Part shown: piece by piece, positions 24,247-32,904 of the stretch
Layout: each line of letters opens with the position of its first letter
Position numbering within the stretch: position 1 is the stretch's first letter
Origin: CAG-917 sp051883555
GTDB lineage: Bacteria; Bacillota; Clostridia; Christensenellales; CAG-917
Length of the DNA stretch: 64,000 bases
Direction of reading: 5' to 3'
Assembly (NCBI GenBank): GCA_051883555.1
Contig: JBJETY010000052.1
Location: 1 to 64,000, forward strand
Position numbers and translations under genes: made by a program
The notes under the pieces: generated by a model
What the model was told of the DNA's origin: nothing
Seen by the model: the letters and a program-made list of their open reading frames with translations, nothing else
Databases searched by the model: none

Positions 24247-25512
24247 ATGGATATTTTAGTTGTCGGAAACGGTGGCAGAGAACACGCAATAATAAAAAAA
24301 CTTATCGAATCTCCTTTATGCGGAAAAGTTTATGCCGCAAAAGGAAATGCAGGTATAGGCGAAATAGCACAGCTTGTAGACGTTGACCCGTGCGATATAA
24401 AAGGAATAGTAAAATTTGTAAACGAAAATAAAAACGTCGGACTTACGGTGGTAGCTCCCGACGATCCGCTTGCAATGGGACTTGTGGACGAATTGGAAAA
24501 AGCCGGACACAGGGCTTTCGGTCCTAATGCGGCGGCGGCGATAATCGAAGCGTCGAAGTGTTTTTCAAAGCAGATGATGAAAGATTACAATATCCCTACG
24601 GCGAGCGCGGAAAGTTTCGACGATTTTGACAAGGCGTTAAAGTACGTGAAGGAACAAGAATATCCGCTCGTCATAAAAGCGGACGGTCTTGCACTCGGAA
24701 AGGGCGTAGTTATTTGCGAGAATTTTGAAAACGCAGAAGCCGCGTTAAACGATATGATGATAGGCGGCGCATTCGGCAAGGCAGGTTCTAAAGTCGTAAT
24801 AGAAGAATTCCTTGTCGGAAAAGAAGTTTCGGTACTGACTTTTACCGACGGAAAAACAATCTATCCTATGATTTCAAGTTGCGACCATAAACGCGCGTTG
24901 GACGGCGATAAGGGATTAAACACCGGCGGAATGGGAACGATTGCTCCCGCACCGTTTTATACCGAAGAATTGCAAAAGGAAGTTATGCAAAACATACTTC
25001 TTCCGACAGTCAACGCAATGAACGATCTCGGAAGAACGTTTAAAGGCGTTTTATATTTCGGACTTATCGTAACGGATAATGGCGTGAAAGTCATTGAATA
25101 TAACGCACGCTTCGGCGACCCTGAAACGCAAGTGGTTTTACCGCTTTTAAAAAGCGACCTTGTAGAAATATTCGAAGCGATAATAGACGAGAGATTGAGT
25201 GAAATTAAAATCGAATGGAGCGACGAAGCGGCGGTTTGCGTTATGCTTTGCAGCGGAGGGTATCCGAAGCAATACGAAAAAGGAAAAGAAATTTCGATTG
25301 GCGCCGTTAAAGATAACGTTACTCTTTATCATAGCGGAACGAAAATTTCGGACGGAAAACTGGTGACGAACGGAGGAAGAGTTATCGGAGTAACCGCAGT
25401 TTCGGATAGTCTTAAAAAAGCGCGGCAGGAATCGTACGAAGCGTGCAAGGCTGTTAGCTTTGAAAACGTGCATTACAGAAAAGACATAGGGGATAAATAC
25501 ATAAAAGGTTAA
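24247..25512 (+). CDS. purD: Phosphoribosylamine-glycine ligase (PurD)
   Basis: A 421-residue ATP-grasp enzyme that joins phosphoribosylamine and glycine. The N-terminus DILVVGNGGREHAIIKKL, the ATP-grasp parts VIKADGLALGKGVVIC and EEFLVGKEVSVLTFTDG, and NTGGMGTIAPAPF and EYNARFGDPETQV are all present. I place the start at ATG 24247, because the PurD fold begins there; the open frame further upstream (24151-24246) codes for a lysine-rich stretch without homology. The ribosome binding site is AAAAAGGT. Confidence 0.95.
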   Translation: MDILVVGNGGREHAIIKKLIESPLCGKVYAAKGNAGIGEIAQLVDVDPCDIKGIVKFVNENKNVGLTVVAPDDPLAMGLVDELEKAGHRAFGPNAAAAIIEASKCFSKQMMKDYNIPTASAESFDDFDKALKYVKEQEYPLVIKADGLALGKGVVICENFENAEAALNDMMIGGAFGKAGSKVVIEEFLVGKEVSVLTFTDGKTIYPMISSCDHKRALDGDKGLNTGGMGTIAPAPFYTEELQKEVMQNILLPTVNAMNDLGRTFKGVLYFGLIVTDNGVKVIEYNARFGDPETQVVLPLLKSDLVEIFEAIIDERLSEIKIEWSDEAAVCVMLCSGGYPKQYEKGKEISIGAVKDNVTLYHSGTKISDGKLVTNGGRVIGVTAVSDSLKKARQESYEACKAVSFENVHYRKDIGDKYIKG

Positions 25513-25516
25513 TTAT

Positions 25517-28500
25517 ATGGTATACAGAGTTTACGTAGAAAAAAAAGACAATAACAATGCGGCGTCTTTAATAAAAGAGCTTAACGAGGTAGTCGGGATA
25601 AAGCCTGACAGACTTCGCATACTTCTCCGTTACGACGTGGAGGGTATAACAAAAGAAGAGTTCGAAGCGGCGGTGGCGAACGTATTTTCGGAAGCGCCGG
25701 TAGACGAGGTATATATAGGCGACGTCAAACTTGGCGGAAACGTGTTTGCTGTCGGATTGCTTGACGGACAATACGACCAGAGAGCTGACAGCGCGGCGCA
25801 ATGTATTCAGCTTCTTACGCAAAAGGATAAACCACTTGTTAAAGTCGCAACAGTTTATGCTATAAGCGGAATAAGCGAAAGCGGAATAGAAAAAATCAAG
25901 AAATATCTTATAAACCCCGTTGAAGCAAAACAAGTCGGGCTTGAAAAGTACGAAACGTTAAAAAGAGAAAAACTCGATACGGTTGACGTTTCGGAAGTTA
26001 AAGGTTTTATCAGAATGAGCAAATCGGGCATAGCGAAATATCACAAGAAAAACGGTTTCGCTATGAGCATAGACGATTTGATTTTCGTTCAGAAATATTT
26101 CAAAAAGAAGCACAGAAACCCTACGGAAACCGAAATAAAAGTTATAGATACTTATTGGTCGGACCATTGCAGACATACGACTTTCTTGACGGAATTGAAG
26201 AAAGTGGAAATAAAGTCGGAAAACGGAAAAATCGGCGAAGCGTACGAACTTTATAAAAATACGTTTAAAGATTTATACAAGGCAAAACCTGACAAATATC
26301 CATGCCTTATGGATTTGGCGACCATTGCCGTCAAAGAACTTAAACGCAACGGAAAACTTGACGCGCTTGACGAATCGGACGAAATCAACGCATGTTCAAT
26401 AATTGTGCCGATGACGATAGGAAACAAAACGGAAGATTGGCTTGTTATGTTTAAAAACGAAACGCACAATCATCCGACGGAAATAGAACCGTTCGGCGGA
26501 GCGGCGACTTGTCTCGGCGGTGCGATAAGAGATCCGCTTTCGGGCAGAACGTACGTATATAACGCCATGCGAATAACGGGCGCTGCCGACCCGCTTGAAA
26601 AGGACGTTTTAAAGGGAAAACTTCCGCAACGAGTGCTTACAAAAGTGGCGGCGAAAGGTTTTTCGTCGTACGGCAATCAGATAGGACTTGCTACGGGAAT
26701 AGTAGACGAAGTATATCATGAAGGATATAAAGCAAAAAGACTTGAAACGGGTTTTGTCGTAGGTTCGAACAAACGTGAAAACATAATAAGATATTGTCCT
26801 AAGAGTGGCGATCTGATAATTTTGCTCGGCGGTGAAACCGGTCGCGACGGTTGCGGCGGCGCAACGGGCTCGTCGAAGGCACACGACAGTAAATCCGTTG
26901 AAACGTGCGGTGCGGAAGTCCAGAAAGGAAACGCGCTTGTAGAAAGAAAACTTCAACGTCTCTTTTTAAACGATGAAGCAACCAAGATGATAAAGCGTTG
27001 CAACGATTTCGGAGCAGGCGGCGTTTGCGTTGCAATCGGAGAACTTGCCGATTCGCTTGAAATCGACCTTGATAAGGTGCCTATTAAATACGAAGGCTTG
27101 ACGGGCACAGAACTTGCAATCAGCGAATCGCAGGAAAGAATGGCAATCTGCATTTCGCCGAATGATAAAGACAGATTTATTCAACTTGCCAAGGCGGAAA
27201 ATCTGCAAGCTACGGTTGTTGCAAAGGTTACCGACGACGGCAGAATGAAAATGACCTTTAAGGGCAAAACGATTGTAGATATAGAACGCGAGTTTTTAAA
27301 TACGAACGGAGTAAGACAGGAAGCAACCGCAACGATAAACGACAAAACGACAAACTTCTTCAACAGAAAGCTTGTCAGCTTTAAAGAAGGACTTATATCG
27401 GCTTTAAGCGACCTTAACGTATGTTGCAAAAAGGGACTTAGCGAAACGTTCGATTCGACAATAGGTTCGAGAACGGTATATATGCCGTTCGGCGGAAAAA
27501 ATCAGCTTACGCCGTCGATAGCTATCGGAGCGCTTGTCGCGCCGACGGACGATTGCAAAACGGCGTCGGTTGCCGGTTGGGGATATTCGCCTTATCTTAT
27601 GGAGTCGTCGCCTTTTGTCGGAGCAATCTATTCGATTATATGTTCCGTTTCAAAACTTATAGCATGCGGCTGCGAACTTAACAAAACCTATCTGACCTTG
27701 CAGGAATATTTTATGAAGCTTGGTAATTCTTCCGAGCGTTGGGGCGTTCCCGTTTCCGCTCTTATGGGAGCGTTCTATACGCAAATGGGGTTAGGAATTG
27801 GAGCTATTGGCGGAAAGGACAGCATGAGCGGAAGTTTTGAAAATATCGACGTTCCGCCTACGCTTATATCGTTTGCGCTTGCTACGCAAAACGTAGACAG
27901 GCTTATAACCAACGTGGTAAAAGAAAAAGGACAAAAATTGTTTTTCATTCCTTTTAAAAAGGATAAAAACTTCGTTCCTGATTTTGCAAACGTAAAGGAA
28001 GTTTACAATGCCGTCGCAAACGGAATAAAAGATAAAAAGATAAATTTCGCTACTGTCGTTGAAAACGGCGGAATAGCCGCAACGGTTGTAAAAAGTTGTT
28101 TAGGAAACGGTTTAGGTTTTAATTTCGTATACGGTGATTTATTTACCGAACACTACGGAGAAATTATAATTTCTTGCGATAATCCGTCCGAGTTAGGATT
28201 AGACGGCATATTGATCGGCGAAACGACCGACGGCGGTTTCGTTTCCGGCGGACAGGTATTGACAATCGAAGAAGCGACGAATGCCTTTGTAAACAAACTG
28301 GATTCCATTTATCCCGTAAAGACAGCCGAAACGGGCAAAGCGGAAAACGTAAGCTATAAAGCAAAATCCGTTTACGTTTCAAACGTAAAGGCGGCGAAAC
28401 CGAAAGTGTTTATACCTGCTTTCCCGGGCACTAACTGCGAACTCGATACAATGCGTCGCTTTACTGCGGCAGGTGCGGAAGCGGAAATATTCGTGGTAAA

Positions 28501-29194
28501 AAATCTGACCTCTTCAGACGTCGAAGAAAGCGTAGAAGAAATAGTAAAGAGAATAAAAAAGGCAAATATAATCGCATTCCCGGGAGGTTTTTCGGGCGGC
28601 GACGAGCCGGACGGCAGCGGAAAGTTTATCGCAACGACGTTCAGAAATCCTAAAATCAAAGAAGCCGTAATAGAATTGCTTTCCAAGAGAGACGGACTTG
28701 CAATCGGTATATGCAACGGATTTCAAGCGCTTATAAAATTGGGACTTGTGCCGTTCGGAGAAATTGTCCCTATGACGAAAGACTCTCCGACGCTCACGTT
28801 CAACACTATGCCGAGACACGTGTCCACGATGGTAAATATAAGAGTAGCTTCAAACAAATCTCCGTGGTTTAACGCGGTTAAAGTCGGCGACGTATTTTCG
28901 GTTGCTGTGTCGCACGGCGAAGGAAAGTTCGTAGCAAACGACGACGTAATTTCAACGCTTGTAAGCAACGGACAGATTGCAACGCAATACGTCGATTTTT
29001 CGGGAAACGCTACGATGGAATCGCCGTTTAATCCGAACGGAAGCAAAATGGCGATAGAAGGAATTACAAGTCTTGACGGCAGAGTTTTGGGTAAAATGGG
29101 ACACAGCGAGAGAATAGGCAAGGACTTGTATAAAAACTATGACGGAAATTTCGATATGAAGATATTCGAATCGGGCGTAAAATATTTCAAATAA
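25517..29194 (+). CDS. purL: FGAM synthase, single-chain long form (PurL)
   Basis: This 1225-residue enzyme turns FGAR, glutamine and ATP into FGAM. It has the PurS-like N-terminal domain, a linker, the FGAM synthase body (DTYWSDHCRHTTFLTEL near 212; ETHNHPTEIEPFGGAATCLGG near 314-334; GGKDSMSG) and a C-terminal glutaminase (FIPAFPGTNCELDTMRR, nucleophile Cys1066 in GICNGFQ, catalytic His in VSHGEGKF). Bacilli split these parts into PurS, PurL and PurQ; this is the fused type known from Proteobacteria and some Clostridia. It ends the purine cluster and is followed by a terminator. Confidence 0.96.
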   Translation: MVYRVYVEKKDNNNAASLIKELNEVVGIKPDRLRILLRYDVEGITKEEFEAAVANVFSEAPVDEVYIGDVKLGGNVFAVGLLDGQYDQRADSAAQCIQLLTQKDKPLVKVATVYAISGISESGIEKIKKYLINPVEAKQVGLEKYETLKREKLDTVDVSEVKGFIRMSKSGIAKYHKKNGFAMSIDDLIFVQKYFKKKHRNPTETEIKVIDTYWSDHCRHTTFLTELKKVEIKSENGKIGEAYELYKNTFKDLYKAKPDKYPCLMDLATIAVKELKRNGKLDALDESDEINACSIIVPMTIGNKTEDWLVMFKNETHNHPTEIEPFGGAATCLGGAIRDPLSGRTYVYNAMRITGAADPLEKDVLKGKLPQRVLTKVAAKGFSSYGNQIGLATGIVDEVYHEGYKAKRLETGFVVGSNKRENIIRYCPKSGDLIILLGGETGRDGCGGATGSSKAHDSKSVETCGAEVQKGNALVERKLQRLFLNDEATKMIKRCNDFGAGGVCVAIGELADSLEIDLDKVPIKYEGLTGTELAISESQERMAICISPNDKDRFIQLAKAENLQATVVAKVTDDGRMKMTFKGKTIVDIEREFLNTNGVRQEATATINDKTTNFFNRKLVSFKEGLISALSDLNVCCKKGLSETFDSTIGSRTVYMPFGGKNQLTPSIAIGALVAPTDDCKTASVAGWGYSPYLMESSPFVGAIYSIICSVSKLIACGCELNKTYLTLQEYFMKLGNSSERWGVPVSALMGAFYTQMGLGIGAIGGKDSMSGSFENIDVPPTLISFALATQNVDRLITNVVKEKGQKLFFIPFKKDKNFVPDFANVKEVYNAVANGIKDKKINFATVVENGGIAATVVKSCLGNGLGFNFVYGDLFTEHYGEIIISCDNPSELGLDGILIGETTDGGFVSGGQVLTIEEATNAFVNKLDSIYPVKTAETGKAENVSYKAKSVYVSNVKAAKPKVFIPAFPGTNCELDTMRRFTAAGAEAEIFVVKNLTSSDVEESVEEIVKRIKKANIIAFPGGFSGGDEPDGSGKFIATTFRNPKIKEAVIELLSKRDGLAIGICNGFQALIKLGLVPFGEIVPMTKDSPTLTFNTMPRHVSTMVNIRVASNKSPWFNAVKVGDVFSVAVSHGEGKFVANDDVISTLVSNGQIATQYVDFSGNATMESPFNPNGSKMAIEGITSLDGRVLGKMGHSERIGKDLYKNYDGNFDMKIFESGVKYFK

Positions 29195-29278
29195 AAGTAT
29201 AGAAATAAAACGACTATCTGCAAAGGCAGTATAAATCCGAACGGTAAAGCGTAAAGAAATTTAAAGTTATTGTTAGCG

Positions 29279-29312
29279 TAAAAGGGATAACGAGTAGGTT
29301 ATCCCTTTTTTC
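29279..29312 (+). terminator. Terminator of the purine cluster
   Basis: AAAGGGATAAC (29281-29291) pairs with GTTATCCCTTT (29298-29308), followed by TTTCT. Confidence 0.9.
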
Positions 29313-29396
29313 TAATCGGTTCAGCAAATTTTAAAAATTTCAATTTGAAATAGCGGCGTTTGTAATTATATTAAACGACTTAGATAAATAAATATA

Positions 29397-29425
29397 TTTA
29401 CTTTGCAAAACTGTTGTGCTATTAT
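29397..29425 (+). promoter_or_regulatory. Sigma-A promoter of the CDF transporter
   Basis: TTTACT at 29397-29402, 17-nt spacer, TATTAT at 29420-29425, 37 nt before the ATG. Confidence 0.7.
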
Positions 29426-29462
29426 CTTTTAGAGGCAAAAATGCCTGTTCAGAGGTCAAAGA

Positions 29463-30734
29463 ATGCTGGAAAAACTTTTTATTAAAAATTATAAAAACGT
29501 ATCTGACCCGAACGTCAGACTTCGTTACGGAATGCTTGCGGGTACGTTCGGATTGGTGTCGAACACGCTTTTATGTATTGGAAAACTCGTTGTAGGTTTA
29601 ATCGGAAAAAGCATTACGGTCGTTGCCGACGCAATCAACAACCTTTCCGACGCAGGAAGCAGCGTTGTTACTTTGTTCGGCTTTAAAATGGCAAATAAAC
29701 CTGCAGATGAAAAACACCCGTACGGGCATGCTCGCTACGAATATATCACGGCTTTGATTGTCGCACTTATCGTATTCTTTTTGGGAGCTCTTTTCGGAAA
29801 AGAAAGTATCGATAAAATCATCAATCCCGAAAAAACGACGGTAAGCGTAATAACCTACGTGATATTAGCGGTGGCAATAGCCATGAAACTTTGGCAATTT
29901 ACCATCTATCGCCGTTTTGCGAAAGCGGTATCGAGCGACAGTTTAAAAGCGTCGAGCGTGGACAGCTTAAACGACGTTATAACAACGACTGCCGTTTTGG
30001 TAGCTACGATTTTGATAGATAAACTGCCTGAAGTAAAAGTATCTATCGACGGAATATTCGGTCTTGCGGTGTCAATCTTCATTTTGATTTCGGGAATAAA
30101 ACTTATATCTAGCACAATCAATCCTCTTTTAGGCGAAAAGCCTGACGAAGAGCTTGTCATGAAAATCAGAAAGAAATTGACTAGTTACGAAGGAGTATTG
30201 GGTATACACGACCTTATGATACATAATTACGGCGAAGGCAGAAATTTCGTTATGGTGCATATCGAAGTGTCGGCAAGCGTTGACGTTATGGATTCTCACG
30301 AAATGATAGACAAAATCGAACAGGATTTCAAAAACGAAATGGGAATACATTTGTCGGTGCATATGGACCCGATTGAAGTCGACAATCCGCTTGTAAAAAG
30401 GTACAAAGAAGAATGTTTGCAAATTCTTTCGGATATAAACGGCGACCTAAATTTGCACGATTTCCGCGTCGTCGTAGGAAAGCAGAGAACGAATATTCTT
30501 TTTGACGTGGTAGTGCCTTTTGAAGTGAAGTTAACCGTTTCGGATATAATAAAAGAGCTTTCCGAGAAATTCAAGGGCGACGAGGGAATGCAGTATAATT
30601 TCATAATCGATATTGACCGCGATTACGTATCTCCTGTCGAAGAAGGCAACGAGAAGGAAGAAAAACGCGGCAAGAGAAAAAGCAAAAAATCTCAAAAAAG
30701 CAAAGCAAATAAGAAATCGACAAAAAACGAATAA
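29463..30734 (+). CDS. Cation diffusion facilitator transporter, probable Mn-type
   Basis: The 423-residue membrane protein has six transmembrane segments in residues 20-215 and cytoplasmic domains after that. The second segment holds N-x-x-x-D (ADAINNLSDAG) and the fifth holds D-x-x-x-D (SSVDSLNDVI). This N/D-D/D set matches the Mn exporter MntE better than the His-containing Zn type, so Mn efflux is inferred. HPYGHARYEY follows the second helix as in CDFs. Past the usual CDF C-terminal domain there is an extra alpha/beta segment (about 310-395) and a lysine-rich tail (GKRKSKKSQKSKANKKS). The ribosome binding site is only AGAGGT. A paralogue is at 54090-54929. Confidence 0.87.
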   Translation: MLEKLFIKNYKNVSDPNVRLRYGMLAGTFGLVSNTLLCIGKLVVGLIGKSITVVADAINNLSDAGSSVVTLFGFKMANKPADEKHPYGHARYEYITALIVALIVFFLGALFGKESIDKIINPEKTTVSVITYVILAVAIAMKLWQFTIYRRFAKAVSSDSLKASSVDSLNDVITTTAVLVATILIDKLPEVKVSIDGIFGLAVSIFILISGIKLISSTINPLLGEKPDEELVMKIRKKLTSYEGVLGIHDLMIHNYGEGRNFVMVHIEVSASVDVMDSHEMIDKIEQDFKNEMGIHLSVHMDPIEVDNPLVKRYKEECLQILSDINGDLNLHDFRVVVGKQRTNILFDVVVPFEVKLTVSDIIKELSEKFKGDEGMQYNFIIDIDRDYVSPVEEGNEKEEKRGKRKSKKSQKSKANKKSTKNE

Positions 30735-30842
30735 CGGTGCGTTTACTGCGGATAAGAACTAATAAAGTTTTAAATGAATAAAAGATAAAATTTAAACACA
30801 ATAAAACAAAGCAATAAATTTTCAAATAAAGGAGAAACAAAA

Positions 30843-31265
30843 ATGACGTTGGAAGAATTGAAAAAAGCAAAAGTCGAAGCAATGAAAAATCACGATAAAG
30901 ACGGCGTTTCGGCATTGAATCTCGTCATAAACAAAGTTATGTTGCAATCGATAGAACTTAAAGCACAGGGAAAAGAAATTTCCGAAGCGGATATCGTATC
31001 CGTTCTTCAAAAGGCAGAGAAAGAACTTATAGAAGAACGCGAAGCGTTCAACAAGGCAGGCAGAGCGGAATCGGTTGCAAGCCTTGACAGGCAGATTGAA
31101 ACGGTAAAAAAATATATGCCTAAGCTTATGAGCGAAGATGAAATCAAAGCGGAAATAGAAAAGCTAGACGACAAAACCGTGCCGAGCGTTATGAAACATT
31201 TTAAATCGAATTTTGCAGGCAAGGTCGATATGAAACTCGTCGGCGAAGTACTTAAAAAGATTTAA
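30843..31265 (+). CDS. GatB/YqeY domain protein
   Basis: This 140-residue cytoplasmic protein is made of the helical tail domain also found in the amidotransferase subunit GatB. Typical segments are MTLEELKKAKVEAMKNHDK, ALNLVINKVMLQSIELK, QKAEKELIEEREAFNKAGR and PSVMKHFKSNFAGKVDMKLV. In GatB the domain grips the tRNA; free-standing YqeY has no settled role. AAAGGAG precedes the ATG. The gap of about 108 nt to the CDF gene shows no terminator, so co-transcription is possible. Confidence 0.9.
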   Translation: MTLEELKKAKVEAMKNHDKDGVSALNLVINKVMLQSIELKAQGKEISEADIVSVLQKAEKELIEEREAFNKAGRAESVASLDRQIETVKKYMPKLMSEDEIKAEIEKLDDKTVPSVMKHFKSNFAGKVDMKLVGEVLKKI

Positions 31266-31362
31266 CTTTAAAAAATTTAAATAATTGAAAACGAATTTGT
31301 ATAGATAAATTCAGATAGATAAAATTTTATAAATAGCAAAGTGCATAGTTGCAAATAGGTTT

Positions 31363-31398
31363 TGAACTCGACTTATCAAAAGTCGAGTTCAATTTTTT
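31363..31398 (+). terminator. Terminator after the YqeY gene
   Basis: TGAACTCGACTT (31363-31374) pairs perfectly with AAGTCGAGTTCA (31380-31391), followed by ATTTTTT. Confidence 0.92.
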
Positions 31399-31411
31399 GG
31401 ACAGATAAAAC

Positions 31412-31440
31412 TTCAACAAAATATTTATTTATATTATACT
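31412..31440 (+). promoter_or_regulatory. Promoter of the 31673 gene leader
   Basis: TTCAAC at 31412-31417, 17-nt spacer, TATACT at 31435-31440. The -35 is weak. Transcription would begin near 31447 and give a leader of about 226 nt. Confidence 0.6.
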
Positions 31441-31498
31441 AAATATGCCAAACTAATTGAATGTATTTAAAAGAGCGGATTTTTTTAAAGGATATACC

Positions 31499-31525
31499 AT
31501 GTATTTTCTGCACAACCTAATCTGA
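31499..31525 (+). CDS. Possible 8-residue leader peptide
   Basis: AAAGGA (31487-31492) stands 6 nt before ATG 31499, and the frame reads MYFLHNLI then TGA. Its last four codons form the left arm of the strong hairpin at 31514-31564, so a ribosome on it would keep that hairpin open. The layout resembles leader peptides of ribosome-controlled attenuators, but the peptide itself matches nothing I know. Confidence 0.4.
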   Translation: MYFLHNLI

Positions 31526-31564
31526 AATGAATTTGGTAAAATTACAAATTCCGCAGATTAGGTT
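31514..31564 (+). promoter_or_regulatory. Long hairpin in the leader
   Basis: AACCTAATCTG (31514-31524) pairs with CAGATTAGGTT (31554-31564), and inside it GAATTTG (31530-31536) pairs with CAAATTC (31545-31551). No U-tract follows directly. Confidence 0.75.
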
Positions 31565-31627
31565 ATAAAGATTTATCACTCTTCTGCTTTTGATTTGTTT
31601 GGCGACAATTGGAGTTTGTGTGCTTCG

Positions 31628-31661
31628 GTGCGTTAACTTCGGTTGGCGCACTTTTTATTTT
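31628..31661 (+). terminator. Terminator with UUCG loop inside the leader (attenuator)
   Basis: GTGCGTTAAC (31628-31637) pairs with GTTGGCGCAC (31642-31651) around a TTCG tetraloop, including two G-U pairs, then TTTTTATTTT. The ribosome binding site AGGAGAG begins at once after the T-run, so the terminator lies between promoter and gene. GTTTGGCG at 31597-31604 repeats most of the right arm and could pair with the left arm to block termination. Confidence 0.75.
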
Positions 31662-31672
31662 AGGAGAGAAAT

Positions 31673-32308
31673 ATGGAAATTTTAGGTGGATTGGTTGTAG
31701 TAGGAATAATAATTGGCATAACTATTTATGCTTTTAAGAAGAGAAAAAATCGTGAAGAAGAAAGGCAACAAGAACTGGCTTTAATAGAAGAGAATAAACA
31801 AAAAGAATTAGAAGAGCTTCAACTTAAATGGAAAGAAAAGGAAGAGGAAATTTCTATTAACGGTTTGCCAATAGTAACGGATGGAACAATTTTACTCGCT
31901 AACGATGATGTTTGCCATTTTGAAGGGGATGCATCGCTTTGTAAATTTAAAAATGAAATAGTGGGTTACGAAAGCGGAAGCAGGGGTGTTTCTCTTAGAG
32001 TAATGAAAGGAGTGAGCTTTAGAGTAGGCAACTACAAGGGGCATTCTATTAAACAAGAGGTTTGCGAAAAAACAAAGGGCAAGATTTGTTTAACCAGTAA
32101 TAAAATAATTTTCTCAGCGATAAAAAATTCAAGTGTAATAAAAAATAAAGATATAATTGCACTAAATGTGATTGATTCTATGTTACAAATTCAAACAACA
32201 AATAAAACTTATTTTTTCGAAGTGGATAATTGGTTTGATTTTTTGTTAATATTAGAATTTGTTATAGATAACAAAAAAGATAATAAGATTGATGTTTTAT
32301 TGCAATAG
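31673..32308 (+). CDS. Membrane-anchored protein with PH-like C-terminal domain
   Basis: I do not recognise a named family. The 211-residue protein starts with one transmembrane helix (residues 3-21), a basic stop-transfer KKRKNR, and a charged coiled-coil stretch (about 25-62). The C-terminal half (about 95-205) has the pattern of bacterial pleckstrin-homology-like domains: SLRVMKGVSFRVGNYKGHSI, then GKICLTSNKIIFSAIKNSS, then YFFEVDNW. Codon use is much richer in TTA, TTT and AAT than that of its neighbours, and adjacent genes are housekeeping, so transfer from elsewhere is likely. The start has AGGAGAG. Expression is probably controlled by the attenuator just upstream. Confidence 0.7.
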   Translation: MEILGGLVVVGIIIGITIYAFKKRKNREEERQQELALIEENKQKELEELQLKWKEKEEEISINGLPIVTDGTILLANDDVCHFEGDASLCKFKNEIVGYESGSRGVSLRVMKGVSFRVGNYKGHSIKQEVCEKTKGKICLTSNKIIFSAIKNSSVIKNKDIIALNVIDSMLQIQTTNKTYFFEVDNWFDFLLILEFVIDNKKDNKIDVLLQ

Positions 32309-32445
32309 TTTTGGATTTTGAATTGAAGCAAAAAGTTATTATTTATTAAAAAAGAGTTATGTTAAATCAGATAATGCTTTTATAAGCGAGAGGGTTAACA
32401 TTTATACAAACGTAACCATACTTTACATAGACGTTATTTTATCGA

Positions 32446-32904
32446 TTACTTATGATAGGGCATATTGTTTTTTATCGTTAAAGCTCTGTAAATCTGTTCG
32501 CAAAGCATTACTCTGAAAAGTTGGTGCGGAAAGGTCATTTTTGAAAAGGAAAGTTTAAGAGCTGCCGAATTTTTGATTTTTTCGTCAAGACCGTACGAGC
32601 CGCCTATAACAAACGTAAATTCGCTTTCGCCTGATACGCATTTGTTTTCGATAAAAGAACTTAATTCTTTGCTGGACAACTGCTTGCCTGCTATATCGGT
32701 TGCGATTATCACTCCTTTAAGTTTTGGAACGATTTCGTTGCTTTCAAAAGCAATTTGCTCCGCTTCGCTTTTAGACGGCGGAGCTTCGGTTAATTCCGTA
32801 ACGGATATTTCCGCAAATCTCGATATTCTTTTTTTATATTCTTCAACGGCGGCTTTTAAAAAATCTTCTTTAATTTTGCCGACTGCGACTATATTTATTT
32901 TCAT
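32446..32904 (-). CDS. rlmH: 23S rRNA (pseudouridine-1915) N3-methyltransferase RlmH
   Basis: The 152-residue SPOUT methyltransferase modifies 23S rRNA in the finished 70S ribosome. MKINIVAVGKIKEDF starts the protein; the SAM-binding knot reads FVIGGSYGLDEKI (about 98-110), and the C-terminus is YHK. The start codon ATG at 32904 overlaps the stop of the upstream CPBP gene (ATGA), so I prefer it over the ATG 15 nt further upstream. It is last in the walJ operon. Confidence 0.96.
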   Translation of the reverse strand: MKINIVAVGKIKEDFLKAAVEEYKKRISRFAEISVTELTEAPPSKSEAEQIAFESNEIVPKLKGVIIATDIAGKQLSSKELSSFIENKCVSGESEFTFVIGGSYGLDEKIKNSAALKLSFSKMTFPHQLFRVMLCEQIYRALTIKNNMPYHK

